DNA from: CAYPKW01 sp964411425
Lineage (GTDB): Bacteria; Pseudomonadota; Alphaproteobacteria; Dongiales; Dongiaceae
Assembly: GCA_964411425.1 (NCBI GenBank)
Contig: CAYPKW010000015.1
Coordinates: 1-49,239 of the forward strand
Direction of reading: 5' to 3'
Length of the DNA stretch: 49,239 nt
Part shown: piece after piece, positions 5,686-14,178 of the stretch
Position numbering within the stretch: the first letter of the stretch is position 1
Layout: each line of letters opens with the position of its first letter
The notes under the pieces: model-generated
The model's input: only the letters and a program-made list of their open reading frames with translations
Databases searched by the model: none
What the model was told of the DNA's origin: nothing
Program-made: the position numbers and the translations under genes

Positions 5686-8385
5686 TCACGGGGCCGCTCG
5701 CGCAACGCGCCTGTCGTGGCGCTGGTCCCACCATTTTTCGAGTTCCATGACGACGAGAACCACCGATGCGACAAGGAGAAGAATGCCCCATTCCGCGAGC
5801 GACACCGGCGCCAACCGCAACGTGTCGCTCAAACCGGGCGTGTGCATTGCGGCAATGTGCAGCGCCTGCGCGCCGATCACGCTCAACACCAACTGCGGAT
5901 TGGCGAAGAACCGCTGCCGGAATGCGGAGTGATGCTCGGAGCGGCTGTTGAAGGTCTGGAAGTTCTCGAACAGGACGAACAGAAGGAGCAACAGGTTGCG
6001 CGCCTGGTCCTCGCCGTAACCCTGTTCAAGCAGCCAGTAGAAGGTGGCGAAGCCGCCCAAGCCCATGACCAGGGTCGAGTGCCAGATGCGCCTTATCATC
6101 ACGCGATCGAAGATCGGTTCCCTGGGGCTGCGGGGCGGATAGGAAAGCTCGTCGCCCTCCGCTTTTTCGGCGACCAGCGCCACGTCCTGGATACCGTTGG
6201 TGACGAGGTTTAGCCACAGCAACTGCACGGGCAGCAGCGGCATCGCCAAGCCCATCGGGATCGCGAGCAGGAACAGCGCGACCTCGGCCGCACCCGTGGA
6301 CACCAGCATGAAGATCACTTTGCGGATGTTCGCATAGGCGATGCGCCCTTCATGGATGCCGTTCACGATCGACGCGAAGTTGTCGTCGGTGATGATAATG
6401 TCGGCACTTTCCTTGGCCACGTCGGTGCCCTTGCGCCCCATGGCCACCCCGACATGCGCGTGTTTGAGCGCTGGCGCGTCGTTGACGCCGTCGCCGGTCA
6501 CGGCCACGAAGTGACCGTTCCGCGCCAGCGACAGCACGATCGACAGCTTCTGCGTCGGTTCGACTCGGGCATAGATGCGGGCTTGTCGGGTCAGCCCGTC
6601 GAGCGCATCCTGCCCTTCCTCCTCCGCGCGACGCACCTGCTCGCCCGTCACGACTTGATCGGCCGAGAAGGCAAGCCCGGCCTGCTTTGCGATCACGCTC
6701 GCGGTTCTGGGATCGTCTCCCGTCACCATCACCACTTCGATGCCGGCGCTGTAGCAGTCACGTATGGCGCGCGGCACCTCCGGACGCACCGGGTCGTGCA
6801 TACCCACAAGACCGAGGAAGGTGAGATTCACCAAATGCCGGTGGCTATACCCGCCGTCCGGTTCCATGGCGATCTCGCCTTCCGCAAAACCCAGAACGCG
6901 CAACCCCTGCGCGGCCAGCTGCTCTTTCTGGCGCGACAGCGCTTCACGCTCGATGGGCACGGTCTGACCGCCAATTTCCATGCAGTCGGCCATGGCGATC
7001 AGGGTTTCCGGCGCGCCCTTGACGAAAACGCAAATTCTTTCTTCACGGCGGTGGAACGAGGCGGCATATTTGAGGTCCGGTTCATAAGGGATACGTGCCA
7101 CCAGCGGATAGCGCTGCTGAACCTCTTCCTGCACGATTCCGCCTTTGCGCGCAGCCGTCAGCAGCGCCACGTCCACCGTGTCGCCTATCCCCTTCCAATT
7201 ATCGTGTTCTTTAGTAAGGCGCGCCTCGTTCGGCAGCGCCGCAGCTCTTAGGAGCGCCGCTACCCGGGCTCTTGATTCCTCGTCGCTGGTGTGCCGCGCG
7301 CGGATCGAGCAAGCGTCAAGATCCTGTCCCACCTCGCACGTCAGCATCGTGCCGTCCGGCAGGCAGATATCCGTGACCGTCAACTCGTTCATCGTCAGCG
7401 TGCCGGTTTTGTCGGTCGCGATCATCGTGCAGGAGCCGAGCGATTCCACCGCCGGCATTTTGCGGACGATGACATGGGCCTTCGCGATCCTCCGCATGCC
7501 GATCGCCAGAGCGACGGAGATTGCGACGGGAAGTCCTTCGGGTATCGCGCTCACCGCGAGACCTACGGACATCATGAAAAGATTCCGGAGCCCCATTCCG
7601 CGCAACAGCCCCACGGCCATCAGAAGGGCAACCGCGACGCCGACTGCGACGGCGATCATTCGCGCAAAGCGCTCCATGCGAATCATCAATGGCGGTTGCG
7701 ATATCGATCGCTTCCCGATCTCCTCGGCGATCTTGCCGATTTCGGTAGCGATTCCGGTCGCCGTCACAATTCCACATCCGCGTCCGCGCGTGATCATCGA
7801 TCCCGCGAATGTAATGCCGCGCCGCCGTTCGGGCATTCCGCCTTCCACGGACGCCATGGCGCTTTTCTTGATCGGCACGGATTCCCCCGTCAGCAGCGAC
7901 TCGTCACACTGAAGATCCGTACTCTCGACAAGTTGGAGATCGGCGGGAACCCGGCCGCCGGCCTCCAGCAGAACGAGATCCCCAGGAACGAGCTCACGTG
8001 CGTCGATTCCCCGCTGCGTGCCGTCCCGGATCACCGAAGCATGCGGCTGCTCCAGCTTGCGGAGCGCCGTCGCCGCCCGGCTGGCCGAATATTCCTGCGC
8101 GGTGCCGATGATTCCGTTGATCAGCAGCACGGCGCCGATGAACAGCGCATCCTTTATGTCGCTCAGCGCCAGCGAAACCAGGGCCGCGACCAGCAGAATG
8201 TAAATCAACGGGCTGAGGAATTGCCGCAGGAACACGTAAACGAGAGACGGATCACGCGCTTCAGGAAGAGTATTGGGCCCAAACTGTGCCAACCTGGCAC
8301 TCGCTTCCGCAGCGGTCAGTCCCAATACCCCGTCGACACCCGACGCGGGCGCGCAGTCTTTCGGCACCGCGCTCAAGGGGGTCAA
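5686..8385 (-). CDS. P-type cation-transporting ATPase (P2 type)
   Basis: An 899-residue membrane pump with the whole P2-type plan: N-terminal cation-ATPase domain (AEASARLAQFGPNTLPE), actuator motif LLTGESVPIKK, TM4 motif SAIPEGLP, phosphorylated Asp325 in DKTGTLT, and hinge VTGDGVNDAPALKHA. TM5-TM6 differ from Ca-ATPases: TGAAEVA has Gly where a ligand Asn is usual, and NLVTNGIQDVAL has Asn where the ligand Asp is usual. Several Ca-site ligands are therefore changed and the transported ion is uncertain. The start is TTG at 8385 with no clear ribosome site, so the N-terminus is provisional. The gene is visibly less GC-rich than its neighbours, lies next to tRNA-Ser and is bracketed by 15-bp inverted repeats, suggesting acquisition by transfer. 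Confidence 0.9.
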   Translation of the reverse strand: MTPLSAVPKDCAPASGVDGVLGLTAAEASARLAQFGPNTLPEARDPSLVYVFLRQFLSPLIYILLVAALVSLALSDIKDALFIGAVLLINGIIGTAQEYSASRAATALRKLEQPHASVIRDGTQRGIDARELVPGDLVLLEAGGRVPADLQLVESTDLQCDESLLTGESVPIKKSAMASVEGGMPERRRGITFAGSMITRGRGCGIVTATGIATEIGKIAEEIGKRSISQPPLMIRMERFARMIAVAVGVAVALLMAVGLLRGMGLRNLFMMSVGLAVSAIPEGLPVAISVALAIGMRRIAKAHVIVRKMPAVESLGSCTMIATDKTGTLTMNELTVTDICLPDGTMLTCEVGQDLDACSIRARHTSDEESRARVAALLRAAALPNEARLTKEHDNWKGIGDTVDVALLTAARKGGIVQEEVQQRYPLVARIPYEPDLKYAASFHRREERICVFVKGAPETLIAMADCMEIGGQTVPIEREALSRQKEQLAAQGLRVLGFAEGEIAMEPDGGYSHRHLVNLTFLGLVGMHDPVRPEVPRAIRDCYSAGIEVVMVTGDDPRTASVIAKQAGLAFSADQVVTGEQVRRAEEEGQDALDGLTRQARIYARVEPTQKLSIVLSLARNGHFVAVTGDGVNDAPALKHAHVGVAMGRKGTDVAKESADIIITDDNFASIVNGIHEGRIAYANIRKVIFMLVSTGAAEVALFLLAIPMGLAMPLLPVQLLWLNLVTNGIQDVALVAEKAEGDELSYPPRSPREPIFDRVMIRRIWHSTLVMGLGGFATFYWLLEQGYGEDQARNLLLLLFVLFENFQTFNSRSEHHSAFRQRFFANPQLVLSVIGAQALHIAAMHTPGLSDTLRLAPVSLAEWGILLLVASVVLVVMELEKWWDQRHDRRVARAAP

Positions 8386-8460
8386 GATCCATGAACCATG
8401 AAACCCTCCGGGTTGTTACGTATGGCTGGCTGTTGCCCTCGTGATGGCCATCTGGGGCAG

Positions 8461-8476
8461 CCGTCAATCGTGACGG
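8461..8476. promoter_or_regulatory. Short palindrome upstream of the ATPase gene
   Basis: ccgtca-atcg-tgacgg is a perfect 6-bp inverted repeat 76 bp upstream of the ATPase start. It could be an operator, but no regulator gene is adjacent and no strong promoter hexamers accompany it. Confidence 0.3.
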
Positions 8477-8490
8477 CAACAATCTTAATC

Positions 8491-8505
8491 CAGAGAATGT
8501 TGGAT
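8491..8505 (-). repeat. 15-bp inverted repeat, right copy
   Basis: cagagaatgttggat, the exact reverse complement of 5405-5419. It lies about 105 bp upstream of the ATPase start. Confidence 0.5.
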
Positions 8506-8600
8506 TTCAGGTTCTTTCCCTCCGCCAGCAACCCGAGAGCAACGACTTCAAAGCCTTTCCCACGGCCGGAAAAACCTTATCCGACCCCAATTGCCCAATT

Positions 8601-8613
8601 CCCCCCCCCCCCC
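8601..8613. repeat. Homopolymer of 13 C
   Basis: An uninterrupted run of 13 cytosines, 54 bp upstream of the frameshifted gene at 8667. Such tracts slip during replication. It lies between the less GC-rich ATPase region and the high-GC backbone. It may also be a sequencing problem spot. Confidence 0.8.
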
Positions 8614-8666
8614 GCAAACGGCGCGGCGGATGATAATCATACTCAGTTTCCGATTCGGCATTTTCC

Positions 8667-9111
8667 ATGATCGACCGCGACACCGGCGCCGTCCGCATGG
8701 CCGAACTCACCATCGCTCCGGCCATGACGCGCAAGAAATTCCTCTCCTCGAAGGTCGGGCGGCAGGCCCGCCACCTCGTGATCAACGAGCCGTGGCATTC
8801 CTGGGTGGTGGGAGACGTCGCCTACGGCAAGGGCAGCTTCGGCGTCGTGGTCATGTTCGAGGGGGAGCGCCTGGACGCCATCTGGCTTTCGTACGCCGAC
8901 GGTGCCGGCTACTCGACCGACGCCGAGCTCAAGTCGGGACAAGCGCCGCTGCGACCGCTGGCTGCGCGAGGTCTGCGGCCTGCCGGTCGCGTCCGAACAT
9001 GCGTGGGGAACGGTCGAGTCGTTTATCGATGTGCGCGGCGATGACGCCGGCATATGGGTGGCCAACCGGGCGCCCGGGCCATCTGGGCCAAGCAACGCGC
9101 CGGCGCGATGA
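8667..9111 (+). pseudogene. Small hypothetical protein, apparently frameshifted
   Basis: The frame from ATG 8667 encodes a plausible globular start (MAELTIAPAMTRKKFL, INEPWHSWVVGD, GSFGVVVMFEGERLDAIWL). It turns into low-complexity Arg/Ala residues after codon ~92. A second frame takes over at about 8940 with sensible sequence (CDRWLREVCGLPVASEHAWG, VESFIDVRGDDAGIWVANR), ending at TGA 9109-9111. One indel near 8935-8945, at gggacaagcgccgc, would join them into a protein of about 147 residues. I do not recognise the family. It may be a pseudogene or an assembly error. If intact it would be a cytosolic protein, with no signal peptide or membrane segment. Confidence 0.6.
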
Positions 9112-9209
9112 AAGCGCATGTCCCTGGTGCACAAGAGGCGGATTGGGCTAGATAGAGAGTTGGGCACCGCCACGGCCCCTAGACCGTGCGGCCGCAAAGG
9201 GAGGAAAAG

Positions 9210-10280
9210 ATGACCGGCACCGTTCCCCACGCCTTGCGTATCGCCGCCGTCTGCGTCCTCGCCATCGCCGGATTGGCGCTGGCGACCCCGGCGCCGGCCG
9301 AGGAGATCAACGCGCTCGTCTGGTGCGATCACGCCGACCCCAATCTGCTGCAGCCCTTCGAGGCGGCGACCGGCATCAAGGTCAACGTCAAGGAATTCGA
9401 AGGGACCGGGGCCGGGCTTGCGATCGTGGAACAGTCGCTGCCCGGCGACTGGGACGTGATGGTGATCGACAGCATCGACGTGCGCCGCGGCGTGGACAAG
9501 GGGCTGTTCGAGCCGCTGCCGGAGGACCAGCTGCCGTTCGCCGATCTGTTTCCGGAGGTGATGTTCGACGGCGCCACCGTGTTCGACGGCAAGCGCTACG
9601 GCATCACCGAGAAGTTCGGCTACAACACGATCGGCTACAACAAGAGCAAGGTCGATGCCGCCGACATGCAGTCGCTGGCGGCGCTGTGGGACCCGAAGTA
9701 CAAGGGCCGCATCGCGATCTACGACTACTATCTGCCGGTCATGGGCATGGCGGCGCTGGCGGCCGGCAAGAAGACCGCCGAGCTCGGCGCCTCCGATCTG
9801 CCGGCGTTGAAGGAGATACTGCTCAAGATCAAGGCGAATTCGAAGCTGGTGGGCGAAGTGACCGCCAGCCAGACGGCGCTCGCCACGGGCGAGGTGGACA
9901 TCCTGGTCGGCGGCGGCGAGTGGGTCACGGCCGGCCTCGCCAAGGAGAACCCCGACCTCGACTTCTCGATCCCGAAGGAGGGCGGGATTCTGTGGTCGCA
10001 GTCGCTCGCCGTGTTCGCGGCCAGCAAGAAGAAGGACTTGGCGCTGAAGTTCGTGCAATACGTCATGAGCCCGGACGGCCAGGCGCGGCTCGCCACCTCG
10101 TCGTGCTATTGGGGCATGCCGGCGAGCAAAGCGGCGGCGCTGAGCAACGAAGAGAAGAGAATCCTTCGCTTCGACGAGCAGCCCGGCTTCCTCGCCAGGG
10201 CGCAGAGCTATCCGGCCCCCGACGAGAAGCTCGACAAGGCGATGCAGGACGTCTGGACGGACATGCTGCAGGCGCAGTGA
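9210..10280 (+). CDS. ABC transporter substrate-binding protein, polyamine (PotD) type
   Basis: Periplasmic binding protein of 356 residues, first gene of a four-gene importer. A Sec signal peptide ends near ATPAPAEE, then the mature protein begins INALVWCDHADPNLL. The PotD-like order is visible: FEAATGIKV, WDVMVIDSIDVRRGV, GITEKFGYNTIGYNKSKV, SLAALWDPKYKGRIAIYDYY, GEVDILVGGGEWV, and a C-terminal YWGMPASKAA segment. ATG at 9210 has GGGAGG 5 nt upstream; an earlier GTG in frame at 9186 is disfavoured. Family members bind spermidine, putrescine or related amines, and sometimes iron or other ligands, so the ligand is inferred only broadly. Confidence 0.9.
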   Translation: MTGTVPHALRIAAVCVLAIAGLALATPAPAEEINALVWCDHADPNLLQPFEAATGIKVNVKEFEGTGAGLAIVEQSLPGDWDVMVIDSIDVRRGVDKGLFEPLPEDQLPFADLFPEVMFDGATVFDGKRYGITEKFGYNTIGYNKSKVDAADMQSLAALWDPKYKGRIAIYDYYLPVMGMAALAAGKKTAELGASDLPALKEILLKIKANSKLVGEVTASQTALATGEVDILVGGGEWVTAGLAKENPDLDFSIPKEGGILWSQSLAVFAASKKKDLALKFVQYVMSPDGQARLATSSCYWGMPASKAAALSNEEKRILRFDEQPGFLARAQSYPAPDEKLDKAMQDVWTDMLQAQ

Positions 10281-10302
10281 CCCGCAGCCCCGCAGCGGCT
10301 AC

Positions 10303-11148
10303 TTGAGAGACGGCGGCTCGAAGCGACGCGCGGCCCCCTGGGCGCTGGTCGGCCCGGCGCTCTTATGGACGCTCGCGTTCTTCGCGCTGCCGTTCGTCGT
10401 CATGGCGGTGGTGAGCCTGCGGAGCCTCGACGGCGACGGCGTGGGGCTCTCGAACTACACTCAGTTCTTCGACAATCCGAGCTATTACCGGGCGCTCGTC
10501 AATTCGCTCGAGGTAACGGCGGCGGTGACGGCGATCTCGGTGCTGCTCGCCTATCCGTTCGCTCATATTCTCGCCGAGGCGGTGCCGGAGCGATGGCAGC
10601 GGCTGGCGCTGCTGCTGGCCGTGCTGCCGTTCTGGACCTCCTACGTCGTGCGCTCCTACAGCTGGCTGCTGGTGCTGGCCGAGAACGGCGTCGTCAACCG
10701 GGCGCTCGTCTCGCTCGGCCTGATCGCGGAGCCGATGCAGTTGGCGAACACGCGTACGGCCACGATCATCGGCTTCGTGCATTTCTTCGTCATGCTGCTG
10801 ACGCTGACGATCTTCGCCAGCCTGAAGCAGCTATCGCCAAACTACCGTAGGGCCGCGGCCGATCTCGGCGCCGGCCCCGTCCAGACCTTCATCTACGTGA
10901 TCCTTCCCCTGACGCTGCCGGGGATCGCGGTGGGCGCGTTCCTCACCTTCGTGCTGGCCATCGGCGACTACATCACGCCGCAGATTCTCGGCGGCAACAA
11001 TGAACTCCTGATGCCGCAACTCATCATGATGCAGATCGGACGGCGCGGCGATTTCCCGCTCGCGTCGGCGCTCTCGATCCTGCTCATGGCGGTGGTGACG
11101 GTGGCCTACGTCGCCGCGGCGCGCTGGCTCAAGCTCGAGCGGGCGTGA
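10303..11148 (+). CDS. ABC transporter permease, PotB type
   Basis: 281-residue inner-membrane permease with about six hydrophobic segments. The cytoplasmic EAA loop (YRRAAADLGAGPVQTFIYVI) couples it to the ATPase. It begins with TTG at 10303, 22 nt after the binding-protein stop; no strong ribosome site is visible, so it may depend on coupling. The N-terminal part (ALVGPALLWTLAFFALPFVV) and ITPQILGGNNELLMPQLI are typical of PotB/PotH-like permeases. It pairs with the PotC-type permease that starts 4 nt downstream. Confidence 0.93.
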   Translation: MRDGGSKRRAAPWALVGPALLWTLAFFALPFVVMAVVSLRSLDGDGVGLSNYTQFFDNPSYYRALVNSLEVTAAVTAISVLLAYPFAHILAEAVPERWQRLALLLAVLPFWTSYVVRSYSWLLVLAENGVVNRALVSLGLIAEPMQLANTRTATIIGFVHFFVMLLTLTIFASLKQLSPNYRRAAADLGAGPVQTFIYVILPLTLPGIAVGAFLTFVLAIGDYITPQILGGNNELLMPQLIMMQIGRRGDFPLASALSILLMAVVTVAYVAAARWLKLERA

Positions 11149-11152
11149 GGCC

Positions 11153-11935
11153 ATGAAGGGCGCGCTCAGCCTCCTCTCCGCAGGCTATGCGCTCGCCATG
11201 TACGGTTTCATCCTGCTGCCGGTCCTCGTGCTCGTGCTGTTCTCGTTCCAAGGCACGCTGTTTCCCATACCACCCTTCAACGGGCCGTCGCTGCGCTGGT
11301 ACGCGGCCGTGCTCGCCGATCAGCGGCTCATGCCGGCGCTGCTCAACTCGCTCGTCGTAGCGGCGCTGTCCTCGGCGGTCTCGGTGGTGCTGGGCTTCCT
11401 CGCCGCCTGGGGTTTGGCGCGCCATCGGCTGCCCGGCGCCGCCTTCATGCGCGGCCTCATCACGCTGCCGCTCACGGTGAGCTATCTCATCATCGCCACC
11501 GGGTTGGTCGTGCTGTTCAACGGCGTGGGGCTGCCGAAATCGCTGCTCGCCGCGGGCATCGGCCACATCGTGATCAACCTGCCGCTGTGCTTCGCCATCG
11601 TCCTCAGCCAAATGGGCGAGCACCAGGTCAACATCGAGCGGGCGGCGCGCGATCTCGGCGCGTCGCTGTGGCAGGTCCTGCTGCTGGTGACGGCGCCGAT
11701 GCTGTGGCCGGCGATCTTCGCCAGCTTCTTCTTGTCGATGACATTCTCCTGGGACGAATTCGTCATCGCCTTCCTTCTGACGCGATTCGAGACGACTCTG
11801 CCGGTGGAAATCTGGAACCTGCTGCGATCGGGGCTCAATCCGAAGACGAACGCCGTTGGTTCGCTCGTCTTCGGATTCTCGATCGCCGTCGTGATCGTTC
11901 TGGAATTGGTGCTGTTCTCGAGGAAGAAGCGGTGA
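11153..11935 (+). CDS. ABC transporter permease, PotC type
   Basis: 260-residue permease with six hydrophobic segments and the EAA loop NIERAARDLGASLWQVLLLV. The segment MTFSWDEFVIAFLLT is characteristic of PotC/PotI-type subunits. ATG at 11153 follows the previous stop by 4 nt. Its TGA (11933-11935) overlaps the GTG start of the ATPase gene (GTGA), implying coupled translation of membrane and motor subunits. Confidence 0.93.
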   Translation: MKGALSLLSAGYALAMYGFILLPVLVLVLFSFQGTLFPIPPFNGPSLRWYAAVLADQRLMPALLNSLVVAALSSAVSVVLGFLAAWGLARHRLPGAAFMRGLITLPLTVSYLIIATGLVVLFNGVGLPKSLLAAGIGHIVINLPLCFAIVLSQMGEHQVNIERAARDLGASLWQVLLLVTAPMLWPAIFASFFLSMTFSWDEFVIAFLLTRFETTLPVEIWNLLRSGLNPKTNAVGSLVFGFSIAVVIVLELVLFSRKKR

Positions 11936-12984
11936 GCGAAGCGCTGCTCAGCGTCAGGGGCGTGTCGCACCGATTCGGTGAGACGCCGGTCTTACGCGAC
12001 ATCACCCTCGACGTAGCCGCGGGCAGCTATGCGGTGCTGCTGGGTCCTTCCGGGTCCGGCAAGACCACCCTGCTGTCGATCCTCGGCGGCTTTCTCATGC
12101 CGTCCGAGGGTCGCGTGCTGATCGGGGGCAACGACTGCACGGCAAGCGATCCGGCAGAGCGCCCGACGGCCACCGTGTTCCAGGACTACGCGCTGTTTCC
12201 GCACATGTCGGTCGGCGGCAACGTGGGGTTCGGGCTGATGATCCGGGGGATGGCGAAAGCGGAGCGCCTGGTAGAGGTCCTGAAGGCGCTGCGGCTCGTC
12301 GGCCTCGAAGGCTCGATCGACAGCAGGCCGCATCGGCTCTCGGGCGGCCAGCGCCAACGCGTCGCGCTGGCGCGGGCCTTGGCGGTGAAGCCGGCGGTCC
12401 TGCTGCTCGACGAGCCGCTGGGCGCGCTCGACCTCAAGCTCAGGCGCCAGATGCAGGGCGAATTGAAGGCCATCCAGAAGGAGGTCGGCACCGCCTTCCT
12501 GCACGTGACGCACGACCAGGAAGAGGCGATGGCGCTGGCCGACCTGTGCGTGGTCTTGAATCGCGGCCGGATCGAGGACCTGGGGCCGCCCGAGCAGGTC
12601 TACCTGCGGCCGCGCAGCAGGTTCAGCGCCACCTTCATGGGCGAGAGCACGATCCTGGAGGGCGAAATCAAGGACGGCGCGATTCTGACGCCGCTCGGCA
12701 GGCTGGCGCTGCATGAGAAGCATGCGGACGGCGCGGCCGCGGCCTGCATCCGGCCCGAAAACGTTCACTTTGCGATGGACATAGGCGGCGAGCCGGTCCG
12801 TCTCGGCCGGGCCGCCGTGTCCGACGTTGTGTTCCAGGGCAGCTTCAAGCGGGTCAGGGCGCGCTCGGAACGCGATCCCGCGGTCACGCTCATCGCGCGG
12901 GCGGCGCCCGGTGACAACGTCGAGGTGAACAGCCGGGTCGAGCTGTTCTGCCGTCCGCAAGACATCGTCGTGCTGCGGAGCTAA
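11932..12984 (+). CDS. ABC transporter ATP-binding protein, PotA type
   Basis: 350-residue ATPase of the polyamine-type importer. Walker A GPSGSGKTTL (near residue 38), Q-loop FQDYALFPH, signature LSGGQRQRVALARAL, Walker B VLLLDEPLGALD and the switch His in VTHDQEEAMAL are all intact. A C-terminal TOBE-like regulatory domain follows (CIRPENVHFAM, VVFQGSFKRV), as in PotA. Start is GTG at 11932 in a GTGA overlap; longer versions of this frame read back through the permease gene and are not supported. Last gene of the operon, convergent with the next gene 10 nt away. Confidence 0.94.
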   Translation: MSEALLSVRGVSHRFGETPVLRDITLDVAAGSYAVLLGPSGSGKTTLLSILGGFLMPSEGRVLIGGNDCTASDPAERPTATVFQDYALFPHMSVGGNVGFGLMIRGMAKAERLVEVLKALRLVGLEGSIDSRPHRLSGGQRQRVALARALAVKPAVLLLDEPLGALDLKLRRQMQGELKAIQKEVGTAFLHVTHDQEEAMALADLCVVLNRGRIEDLGPPEQVYLRPRSRFSATFMGESTILEGEIKDGAILTPLGRLALHEKHADGAAAACIRPENVHFAMDIGGEPVRLGRAAVSDVVFQGSFKRVRARSERDPAVTLIARAAPGDNVEVNSRVELFCRPQDIVVLRS

Positions 12985-12994
12985 GCATGCGGCC

Positions 12995-14074
12995 TCAGCC
13001 GCCATCGGTCGCCGATCCGGGCGAGGCGGCCGGCATCGCCGTCGCCGTCCACTGCTGGACGAGGGTGTAGCCCACCGCCAGCAGCGTCGGCCCGAGAAAC
13101 ACCCCGACGACCCCAAAGGCGAGCACGCCGCCGATGACGCCGAGGAACACCAAGAGGATGGGCAGCCGGCTCTCGCGGCTGATCAGATAGGGCTTGAGGA
13201 CATTGTCGATGCCGCTGATGACGACGAGGCCCCACAGCGCGAGAAAGATGCCCCAGCCGACGTGATCGCTGAAGAACAGCCACAGCGTCGCCGGCACCCA
13301 GATCAAGGGGGGACCGAAGGGGACCGGCGACAGCACGAAGGTGAGCAGGCCGAGCAGCAGGCCGCCGGGCACGCCGGCGATCCACAGGCCGATCGCCGCC
13401 AGCACGCCCTGGGCGACCGCGGTGCCCAGCACGCCGTAGACGACGCCCTTGACCGTACTGCCCGCGACGTCGACGAGGTACTGGGCGCGGCTGCCGGCCA
13501 AGCGGTCCATGCTGGAGCGCAGCTTGGCGGCCGCCGATACGCCGTCGCGGTAGAAGAAGAAGCAAGCCACGACGCTCAAGGTGAGCTCGAGCGCGCCGCG
13601 GCCGAGGCCGGCGCCGCTGCGCAGCGTCCAATTGCCCGCCCGCGCGATGTAAGGCTCGACCGTGGCCGCGAACGCCGCCTGGTCCTGCGCCAGGTTCGCC
13701 CACCAGGCTTCGATCTCGGACCCGAACACGGGGATGTCCCTGAGCCAGCTCGGCGGCTGCGGCAGCCCTTCGTCGAGCAGCGTGCGCACCAGCCCCGCTA
13801 CGCCGGCGACGTGCTCGGCCAGCGTCGCTCCCAGGATGAAGAGGGGCACAACCAGAACCGCCGCCACCGACACCGTCATCAGCAGGGCGGCGACCCCGGT
13901 GTGGCCCCGCAGGAGCCCCAGCAGCCGCGCATAGACGGGCCAGGTCGAGTAGGCGAGGATGCCCGCCCATAGCAGCGCGGACATGAACGGCTGCAAGACG
14001 AGCAGGCTGCCGACGGCCAGCAACACCAGTAGCGCCAGGCCGGCGAAGCGCTCGATTCGGATGGTCGTTATCAT
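12995..14074 (-). CDS. AI-2E family transporter (PerM/YdiK type)
   Basis: 359-residue membrane protein. Hydrophobic segments cluster at the N-terminus (LALLVLLAVGSLLVLQPF, LLMTVSVAAVLVVPLFIL) and at the C-terminus, with a central soluble stretch around residues 90-150, the usual topology of this family. Conserved C-terminal features include GPPLIWVPATLWLF, SGIDNVLKPYLI and FLGVIGGVLAFGVVGVFLGP. ATG at 14074 (MITTIRIERF) fits the family start; an upstream extension of 17 residues is not conserved-looking. Despite the name, few members are shown to move autoinducer-2; others export ions or other small molecules. Confidence 0.9.
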   Translation of the reverse strand: MITTIRIERFAGLALLVLLAVGSLLVLQPFMSALLWAGILAYSTWPVYARLLGLLRGHTGVAALLMTVSVAAVLVVPLFILGATLAEHVAGVAGLVRTLLDEGLPQPPSWLRDIPVFGSEIEAWWANLAQDQAAFAATVEPYIARAGNWTLRSGAGLGRGALELTLSVVACFFFYRDGVSAAAKLRSSMDRLAGSRAQYLVDVAGSTVKGVVYGVLGTAVAQGVLAAIGLWIAGVPGGLLLGLLTFVLSPVPFGPPLIWVPATLWLFFSDHVGWGIFLALWGLVVISGIDNVLKPYLISRESRLPILLVFLGVIGGVLAFGVVGVFLGPTLLAVGYTLVQQWTATAMPAASPGSATDGG

Positions 14075-14178
14075 GTCGGCGGCCTTCGCCCGCGAACTCC
14101 GGAGATCGAAGCCACACTCTAGCACGGTCCCGCGTTCGGGTCGCCGCCGCTTGCCGCTCCGCCCGGCGCGGCGCCATA

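Noticed and set aside
8261..8482. Small minus-strand frame with a GGAGG-preceded ATG overlapping the ATPase start
   Set aside because: It runs out of frame with the ATPase and shows no recognisable protein; the ATPase frame carries the conserved N-terminal domain.
5380..8666. Integrative-element attachment site formed from the tRNA-Ser 3' end
   Set aside because: No second copy of the tRNA 3' end was found downstream of the ATPase, and there is no integrase gene; only the 15-bp inverted repeats remain.
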